This document shows, one piece after another, positions 56,350-64,000 of a stretch of DNA of 64,000 nt. Each line of letters begins with the position of its first letter. The first letter of the stretch is position 1. Position numbers and translations under genes: made by a program. Location: assembly GCA_025084515.1 (NCBI GenBank), contig JAJAGP010000020.1, forward strand, positions 868,001 to 932,000, in the 5' to 3' direction. Origin of the DNA: Ancistrus triradiatus. Its lineage: Eukaryota; Chordata; Actinopteri; Siluriformes; Loricariidae. The notes under the pieces were generated by a model. The model saw only the letters and a program-made list of their open reading frames with translations, did no database searches and was not told the origin of the DNA.

Positions 56350-57402
56350 TCTGAAATTCAAGACCATTGTTACCTCTCCGCAGGAGTGGTCGACCAACAA
56401 ATATCACTCCAAGAAAAGTAATAGTTGGTGAGATCACAAAGGACGTCAGGGTAACGTCTAAGCAACTGAAGGCCTCTCTCCCATTGGCTAATGTTAATGT
56501 TCATGAGTCCACCATCAGAAGAACACTGAACAACAATGGTGTCCATGGCAGGGCTGCAAGGAGAAAGCCACTGCTCACCAAAAAAAACATTGCTGCTTGT
56601 CTGCAGTTTGCTAAAGATCACTTGGACAAGCAAGAAGGCTACTGGAAGAATGTTTTGTGGATGGATGAAACCAGAGACCAAAACAGAACTTTTTGGTTTA
56701 AAAGACAAGCGTTATGTTTGGTGAAAGGAAAACACTGCATTCCAGCATAAGAACCTTATCCCACCTGTGAAACATGGTGGTGGTAGTATCATGGTTTGGG
56801 CCTGTTTTGCTGCATCTGGGCCAGGACGGCCTGCCATCATTGATGGAACAATGATTTCTGAATTATATCAGAGAATTCTAAAGGAAAATGTCAGGACATC
56901 TGTTTATGAACTGAATCTCATGAGAAGGTGGGTCATGCAGCAAGACAACGACCCTAAGCACACAAGTCGTTCTACCAAAGAATGGTTAAAGAAGAATAAA
57001 GTTCATGTTTTGGAATGGCCAAGTCAAAGTCCTGACCTTAATTCAATCGGAACGTTGTGGAAGGACCTGAAGGGAGCAGTTAATGTGAGGAAACCCACCA
57101 ACATCCCAGAGCTGAAGCTGTTTTAAAAATTTCCTCCAAGCCAGTGTGCAGGACTGATCAACAGTTACAGGAAACGTTTAGTTGCAGTTATTTGCTGCAC
57201 AGGGGGTCACACCAGATACTGAAAGCAAAGGGTCACATTACTTTTGCCACTCACTAATATGTAATATTGGATAATTTTCCTCAATAAATAAATGACCAAG
57301 TATAATATTTTTGTCTCATTTGTTTAACTGGTTTCTCTTTATCTACTTTTAGGACTTGTGTGAAAATCTGATGATGTTTTCAGAAACTTTCAAACACCAC
57401 TG
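56350..57402 (+). mobile_element. Tc1-B copy, 5' truncated
   Basis: It begins inside the transposase gene (AAATTCAAGACCATTGTTAC) and runs to the right terminus AACTTTCAAACACCACTG, lacking the left arm and first DNA-binding domain. It is adjacent to the Tc1-E remnant. Confidence 0.85.
56367..57235 (+). pseudogene. Tc1-B transposase pseudogene with catalytic Glu lost
   Basis: The frame 56367-56750 encodes RRSGRPTNITPRKVIVGEI, VNVHESTIRRTLNNNGVHGR, DKQEGYWKNVLWMDET (first catalytic aspartate present). A frameshift near 56700 separates it from 56767-57126, which encodes GGGSIMVWACFAASGPGRP, QQDNDPKHTSRSTKEWLKKN (second aspartate) and SPDLNSIGTLWKDLKGA. In the sister copies the last block reads P-(I/M)-E, so the third catalytic residue is Gly here. 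The C-terminus is cut by a deletion after PELKLF. It has the longest open stretches of any transposase in the window, but is dead. Confidence 0.85.
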
Positions 57403-58664
57403 TGTATATATTCGGGTTTTTTATTTTATTTTACATTATACATTTTATATACAGTATATATTAAAAATTAAGTAAAATTAGAAAAACAAGCCATCAATGC
57501 AGATGAATAGAAGTGGTATCATTTTATTTACTTCCGAAGACTAATCAATCACAAACTCTTACTAATATGGAAACATTTTAAATAATCCATTCTAGTCATT
57601 TGAAAAAAAATGACATATTATGAAAAAAGAAGATTCTAAAATATACAATAAATTTACTTTTAAAAAGTATAACATAATACACACATTGTGGGCAGACATA
57701 CACCTCTCTACGTATAAGTGTTAGATGTTTCTCCCGTGTCCTACTTCCCACTCATAGATCCTTCTGATCTGTGTGTAATTTTAGTAATACCAGGCCATAA
57801 CAGCATCCATCTGGTCAGCACTACCTGTAACAGCTAAGATTTTGATTATCCACAGTATTTCCTCAGTGCAGAGAGCATTATGACAGTATGGAACAGCCAT
57901 GATCTAACACCTCACCAGACTATGCCATTGACTCATCTTTCACCACTCAAAGGCTACTCAGTGGCACCTTACTAATCCACAAATTAACCTCTCATGATCA
58001 ACACCTTTCACCTACTAAACAGTCAGAACTCTTCCATCAGGTGCAATATCTCACAATATCCAGCATGATCACCAATTTAGTTTCTGATATAATTTGTACT
58101 GTAGCTGCTATCGGCATGACAGTTTGTTCAGCATGGTTCTCTATATGAAAAAGAACTTTAACTTGAGGTCAAAATAAGGCCAAAATAATCAACGTTTACT
58201 TTGCTACAGAAAGCCAGAGAATCATTTCAGTTACAGAGCAATAACATACTGCTGTAGATCCACAAACAGCTGAAAGACAGTGCTGAAACCTAAAGGGGAC
58301 CAGAATCCATGGCAAATGGATTCCAAGAACATGAAGATATCTATTATTTATTTATTTTTATCACAAGAAAGCACACTGTATGACTCATGGTCACGTAAAT
58401 GGATGCTTGGAATTCACTGTACAAACATCAGCAAAAGAAGCCATTATACAGTACTTCAGTGATTTCTTAGAATAAAGCAGGATCCTTAATGGTCATATCA
58501 GTGAGAACCTTTCACATAACATCCATATGGGAATGAAAGCACATGACATAACCTAGAATTCTCAGTAATTTAAAACAAATGCTATCTGTGAAGAACATGG
58601 GGTTCTCAGAATGATCCTCAATATTGTCTTGATAAATACTTATAATCCAGGTAAGTAAAATCCA
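57403..58664. other. Unassigned AT-rich sequence
   Basis: No repeat or coding feature recognised. Confidence 0.4.
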
Positions 58665-58665
58665 A

Positions 58666-59171
58666 GAATGTTGAATCAGTTCATCTGGACACAAGACTTT
58701 CATGGGAGAAATGTTTCATCATTCTTCTAAGTGACTTATTCAGTCTCAAACTATGCCCAATACCAGCACCGTTGCATAACAATGGAACCAGTGATCAGTT
58801 TCACATACAAATTGCACTGGCCATTAATTACAATGGTCACATGTGCTAATCACACATGATTGGGGAATAGCTGCAATCACGGCATTGTAAGAGGTGTACA
58901 GGAATAGGCATTCCCTTTTCACATAGATGTTCTCTTTGCCTTCCTATCAAGGATGTGACACTTTTCATCCTTGAAAGAGTGGCTACTGACCTGTAGGTGG
59001 ATGTAAACTGTGGAGTCCTGGCCAGATGGGCTAGCTCTTCTATGTTGTGCTATCAGTTTTGCCAGTGGGTGTTTGGTTTCCAACTAGCTGAGCCTGAAGA
59101 AGTCACTTAGATGAGTGATGAAACATTCCTCCCATTAAAACCTTGTGTCCATATTAAGTAATTCAACCTTC
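58666..59171. repeat. Inverted-repeat element with 78-bp arms
   Basis: 58666-58743 and 59094-59171 are inverted copies of one 78-bp sequence (CTGAAGAAGTCACTTAGATG, ATGAAACATTCCTCCCAT, CCTTGTGTCCA), about 80 percent alike, around a 350-bp core. Similarity to a widespread fish dispersed repeat is recalled, but its class is not established. Confidence 0.55.
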
Positions 59172-60286
59172 CGGGATGTTCAATAACATTTTTTAAGGAA
59201 CTAAGAAATAATTAGGCCAAGGGTCAGCAAACATCTGTTTTTCCCTCAAACCATCTTTTTAAATAAAGTAGTCTTCTTTAAGCTTTATGCTTTATGAATA
59301 AGATATACGCACAGTAATTTTGATGGATATTGCCATTGATTAAAGAAGAACATGAATGATTGTAGTGTTTGTTTTGAGAACTTGGTTTGAAACTGGTTAT
59401 TGATGATTAATTTGTTTGGATTGTTTTGATGTTTTAAATAAAAGAGTGGTGTATTTCTTCTTCTAATTTCATGCTTCGTGAAGCTTTTGCTACTTCTGTT
59501 CTTTGTGTTGGAATAGCGAGAGCATTTGTGTTGAGTGTCAGAGTTTGTAGTTCCAGATGTCCAGATGTCAGAGTTTTAGTTCCAGATGTTAATGGTACTT
59601 GCATTGATCTTTGTGAATTTTCCAATACAAAATGTTTTGTTTTGTTTTTGTTATGCACACTGGCAATTTTAAATTTGTGCCCCTGTACATTCAGTCAATT
59701 TATTTATTTATTTTTAGCATCCATACCTCAAAATGCAGATATATCACCAATAGTCATAGTTCACAACTAGGGGACAGCAGAAAATACACTGGGGTCACCC
59801 AGTCACATTGATACACAAACCAGAATGATGGCAACATCCCATTACCTCTGAAGGGTAAAATTAATAATATGAAAGCAACTGATGCATTGTCTTGCTTGTA
59901 ATCAGAGGAAAAGGAACCTGACATTATCAAGTCCTAGAAACTCCTCATAATGTATGGATGGACCGGAAATGAATAGGAGCTTGTAATGTGAAAAAACTTT
60001 CACTCATGCAAAGCAAATTCAGTTATGGGAAAGGATAATACCCTTATGGATAATGCCCTTGTAGATAATGCCCTTGTGGATAATGGCTTGAGCATTTGGC
60101 TGGAGGAGTGGCTTCACGAGATTCCAGTAGGAACATTAATCTCAGTCTAGAAGGCCTAGAAACAGCAATAATGTCATACTCCATCTCCCAGGCCTCTGGT
60201 GGGAGGCCTACAGTTGGAGGATAACCACAAGAGAGCATTAGATACAGAATATAGCGTACAATGAATCCACTCTGCACATCTGGATG
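59172..60286. other. Unassigned sequence
   Basis: A 99-codon frame at 59471-59770 has no domain. TGGATAATGCCCTTG-type short tandem repeats occur at 60040-60090. Otherwise nothing recognised. Confidence 0.35.
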
Positions 60287-60626
60287 ACAGCAGGATGTGT
60301 TGTAGTCAAGACCACTACGGCTGAGGCCGAGTCAAGACCAAGACAAGGACACATCGAGTTGAAGTCAAGACCAAGACTTTTAGTAGTTAAGTCCGAGTCA
60401 AGACCAAGACTGCAAGACGGTGAGACTGAGACAAGATTGAGACTTTTTTCATCATACAAGAATAAAAAAACAAAACCTGAAAAATTTAATTAGTTTGTAA
60501 TTCACTTTACATTCATCACACATTACAGGTATAATACAACTATTAATAAAATATTAGATTTAATCATGGATTTGGTAAAATGTAACATTAAATTATATGT
60601 AGCATAAAATTATTATTCATTATATC

Positions 60627-60655
60627 ATATTATATTATATTATATTATATTATAG
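60627..60655. repeat. (TATAT)n short tandem repeat
   Basis: Five-bp TATAT units, about five copies, within X2. Confidence 0.85.
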
Positions 60656-60778
60656 TCAAACTTTTGGCAGTAAATGATGGTTATGATTCTGTCTCCCTCA
60701 AACTTAATCAGAAGTCACTACATAAAGTCACCCAAACACAGCCAACATCCAATCTATTCTTTTTTATTATTAAATGTG

Positions 60779-60779
60779 A

Positions 60780-60830
<51 letters not shown>

Positions 60831-60831
60831 T
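60779..60831. repeat. (AAT)n microsatellite
   Basis: About 17 ATA/AAT units inside X2. Confidence 0.97.
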
Positions 60832-61038
60832 CCAGATTTTGTGGACATGGTAAAGCGAGCGGTCGAAAATGCATTGAAGTCTTAACATCAGAAGATTCAA
60901 AATAAAATGTATTCATTGACTGGATACTGAATGAGAAGAGCAGTAACTTGTTTTTCTTTGTTAGCCAATCTGAGTGAGTATTTTATTTAAGCCTGTAGAG
61001 AAAGGGCTGGTTTATTCTGTTTGGTAGGATTGCTGATA

Positions 61039-63195
61039 TCCAAGTCAAGTCAAGTCAGATTTATTTATATAGCCCTTTTTACAATGGAGCATTGTCTCAA
61101 AGCAACTTTACAATTTTAGATTATCTCCTAATATCTAGGTCCAATCCCAAACTGAGCAAGCCTAGGGTGACAGTGGCAAGGAAAATCTCCCTAAGTGTTC
61201 TGTGGAAGGAACCTAGGGAGGACCAAGATTCAAAAATAGACCCAACCTCCTTGGGCAGCGTAGATGATAAATGAATGACACTAATTTATCTAAACTTATA
61301 AATCATGGAGTCATAGTTCAGATGAAATGTAAAATATGCACATCGGCATTAAGTAGTCCGATACACAGAGTCACTCTAGGATCACTTCGTCCCCAGCCAA
61401 CCGGAGGAGGGAGAGAGTTACTGCCCTCTAGTGTGACCTGGGTGTGGTGGTGCTGGAGCTGATGACGAAAACAGTTTGAGTGAAGCTGAAGCGGATAAAC
61501 ATCATGTGTAGGGAAGGAACTGGTACCGGAACACAGCTCGGAGAGAAAACAGAAAATGTAATTAGTTATTGATTAAGAGCACAGTGTCTATAAACAATCA
61601 CTGATGCCACGTGAAGCATGAGACCCCGGCAGCATTAGCTATAGCCGCATAGCTATAAAGAGGAGAACCGGAAGGTAACACAGCCAAGAGGGATCACTTG
61701 AGACATTGGCAACCCCACAGGAGGCAGAAAACAGCAACCCAATGTCTCTGATTACAACGAGACTCTTTGACTATGAACCCCCAGCTCTGCCATTAGTCTA
61801 AGGCAAGGATGCACAAGTCAAGATAAAGAGGATCGAAGCCCAGTTCAACCAGACCGCCCACCCAACACTCCTGGCTAAAGGACAAGGCAGGCAGGCCAGA
61901 CATGACTCCAGACTCTGGCCCCAGTAACCCGAGCCATCCATCCCGGTCTAAATCTAGTCAAAAGCCTGTGTAAATAAGTATGTCTTTCTTTAGCCTAGAC
62001 TTAAATTTTGGAGAGTGTCTGAGTCTCGAACGAAAGTGTGAAGTTTATTCCATAGTTGGGGGGCCATGTATGAGAAAGCCTTTCCCCCTGACTTTTAATT
62101 CTAGGAACCAAAATAAGTCCTGCAAAAGAAGTCATTCCCCCTGTTAATGAAGTAGACATGCTGGATTGTAAGACTCTAAGAGTTCACTCAGATAATTTGG
62201 GGCCAGGCCATGTAGAGCTTTATATGTTAAAAAACGTATTTTGTAATCAATGCGGAATTTAACTGGTAACCAGTGTAGTGATGATAGAACAGGAGTGATA
62301 TGATCAAATTTTCTAGTTTGAGTTAGCACTCGGGCGGCTGCATTCTGAAATGATTAAAGTTCATTTATAGATTTACTAGAGCATCCAGTAAGTAAGGCGT
62401 TACAGTAATCCAACCTTGACGTTATAAACGGATGAACCAGTTTCTCCGCATCATTAAAAGAGAGGATATTTCTAAGTTTAGTGATATTACGTAATTGAAA
62501 GAAAGAAATTTGAGTGATGCTGCTAATGTGCGCATCAAAAGAGAGATCTGAATCAAATATGACACCTAAGTTTTTTACAGATGGACTGGCAAATACTGAA
62601 CAGCCATCTAGATTTAGAATAGATGTAGCCAACCTGTCTCTCACAGTCTTTTCGTCCCACTAATAGAACCTAAGCAAGAGTTAAGTAAGAGAAAATTAAA
62701 TTATTTCCTTTACAAAGTCCTCAATTTTGTTGATTGTAAGGCCGTCATTTGGTTTGGCTGATATGTAAAGCCGTGTATCATCTGCATAGCAGTGGAAACT
62801 AATGCCATGTTTATAAATAGCTGAGCCTAGTGGCAGCATGTACAGAGAGAATAAAAGCGGGCCAAGCACTGACCCCTGAGGCACACCATACATCACTTTT
62901 GAAAGCTTAGACCTTAGATTATTTACATGAGCAAACTGGTACCGGTCGGTTAAGTAGGATTTAAACCAAGAAAGTGCTAATCCCTTAATACCTACAGTAT
63001 CTTCTAGTCTGTTTAATAAAACATTGTGATCTATAGTGTCAAATGCTGCACTTAAATCTAACAGAACAACAAACAAAACACACCCATTATGTGAGGACAT
63101 TAATAAATCATTTAGTACCCTAATTTATACTGTTTCAGTACTATGATGGGGCCTGAATCCAGACTGAAATGTTTCATAAAAGTTCTGTTTATAAT
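61039..63195 (-). mobile_element. L2-clade LINE, 5' truncated (2.1 kb)
   Basis: The 3' end at 61039 has AAGTCAAGTCAAGTC and GATTTATTTATATAGCCC. A 1.1-kb 3' UTR follows, and then reverse transcriptase coding sequence up to about 63195, where X2 sequence resumes. It is the longest copy of the family, whose tails recur at 14.4, 28.3, 35.4, 39.6, 40.0 and 55.4 kb. Confidence 0.88.
62144..63190 (-). pseudogene. L2 LINE reverse transcriptase (C-terminal two thirds)
   Basis: Minus strand: YETFQSGFRPHHSTET then a stop; motif A LDLSAAFDTIDHN; motif B GVPQGSVLGPLLFSLYM; motif C CYADDTRLYI (YADD catalytic pair). After a cluster of stops (62640-62696) come TVRDRLATSILNLDGC, SVKNLGVIFDSDLSF, FITSRLDYCNALLTG; after one more stop QNAAARVLTQTRKFDHITPV and SSLHWLPVKFRIDYK. 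All blocks are in one frame, so decay is by substitutions, not indels. The endonuclease domain is missing. A dead reverse transcriptase. Confidence 0.88.
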
Positions 63196-63494
63196 TAACG
63201 TTACCTCAGACAGACAAAGTGGACAAAATTTTTGAGTCTACCTTACTCAGAGACTGAGACAAGACTGAGCCCAAATGAGTTCAAGACTCGAGTACTACAA
63301 CACTAACAGCAAGTATCCCAAAACAGAACGAGGCACTTAAAGGTCTACCAACATCTATTACAAAGACATTGGTGAATCCGTCAGCATGGAAAAGTAAGAC
63401 AATAAGTACAGACATTCCCTAATTTCATAATCTTCCAGTAATACTCTTTCATACCATTATCTAGATATACTGACTCTCATTCAAGCTGAGGACC

Positions 63495-63592
63495 ATTTCC
63501 CAAGGACCCAGCAGTGACAGCTTTGCAGGATTTGAACTCAATACCTTCTGATTAGTAGGCCAAAGCCATAACCACTGAGTCACCACCATCAC
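63495..63592 (-). repeat. Diverged SINE-1 fragment
   Basis: AAGGACCCAGCAGTGACAGC, GCAGGATTTGAACTCA and CCATAACCACTGAGTCACCA resemble SINE-1 in reverse (head and B box region). Confidence 0.5.
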
Positions 63593-64000
63593 CCATTCAT
63601 TTATTCCCCAGACCAAACCCAGAAAATGTTCTTTGATCTCTTGTCCTTATAATAACTGATCTCCAGTTTCTTAGCTACACATGACAAGTAACTTCCGTGT
63701 CAACTAAATCTTTCATTACCCCCGGTTCTTCAGTTGCAAATGGACTTTTGTCTTGCAGGGGTAATATTTATAAGGCTATGTCATACAAATGTAAGTTTGT
63801 TCGCATTGGAAGTGACATAAATGAATGAGCTTCATGACTCTGTATTAGCTACCTGACATTTCACAGCACAGAGCTGAAGGCAAACCCAAATCCTGCTCTC
63901 TCAGAGGTCTCAAGTACCGGGGCCTCCTATCAGTACTGTGTTTTAATGAGCATGCTGCTTGCCTCAGGATAACAATTGTGAGGCTTATTAGTCAAGCTCA
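63593..64000. other. Unassigned sequence to window end
   Basis: No recognisable gene or repeat. Confidence 0.4.

Larger units (their letters stand above)
60295..63305 (+). mobile_element. hAT-like element X, copy X2 split by L2 LINE
   Basis: The left end ATGTGTTGTAGTCAAG and the right end ACTCGAGTACTACAACACTA are inverted. ACAGCAGG (60287-60294) and ACAGCAAG (63306-63313) form an 8-bp target duplication with one mismatch, as hAT elements make. Subterminal AAGACCAAGAC/GAGTCAAGACC repeats are typical transposase-binding arrays. Element text occupies 60295-61038 and about 63196-63305; the middle is a LINE. No transposase gene was found. Confidence 0.7.

Overview
The window looks like AT-rich, repeat-dense, non-coding DNA from a teleost fish, intergenic or deep intronic. 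The evidence is many decayed Tc1/mariner transposons, an L2-clade LINE with recurring 3' ends, two tRNA-derived SINE families, hAT-like and pogo/Tigger-like non-autonomous elements, a Ty3/gypsy retrotransposon and long AT microsatellites. The mix fits an ostariophysan such as a catfish, but that is inference from repeat style and no host gene confirms it. I find no intact host gene, no rRNA or functional tRNA gene, no CRISPR array and no operon.

Layout. 0-6 kb: Tc1 fragments of four families, a SINE and a chimeric Tc1 block. 6-16 kb: a RTE-like LINE remnant, two opposite copies of one Tc1-like family (9.3-10.4 and 12.6-14.0 kb), LTR-like repeats and an L2 3' region. 17-21 kb: a nested stack, a Tc1 element carrying two SINEs and a solo LTR. 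21-35 kb: SINEs, a fold-back Tc1 element, a nearly full-length Tc1 pseudogene at 25.0-26.5 kb, a 24-bp satellite at 31.6 kb, and more Tc1 remnants. 35-42 kb: an ORF with 9-residue repeats, L2 tails, a deleted Tc1 copy, and a 1.3-kb pogo-like element inserted in a TTA microsatellite. 42-45 kb: mostly unique sequence with one candidate host exon on the minus strand. 45.0-48.4 kb: a 5' LTR plus decayed gag-pol of a Ty3/gypsy element, lacking its 3' end. 48-64 kb: a second 9-residue-repeat locus, two hAT-like copies (one split by a SINE, the other by an L2 LINE with reverse transcriptase), a Tc1 pseudogene with a lost catalytic glutamate, and an inverted-repeat element.

The coding sequences are almost all remnants of selfish elements with stops, frameshifts or deletions, so they do not act together as a pathway. 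The main value is the insertion history (nested elements with readable target-site duplications), a shared unclassified repeat family encoding proline-rich nonapeptides, and two weak candidates for host exons. Labels Tc1-A to Tc1-H, SINE-1, SINE-2, X and so on are local names for this report. Family assignments rest on recognisable motifs and on comparison between copies inside the window; no database search was run.
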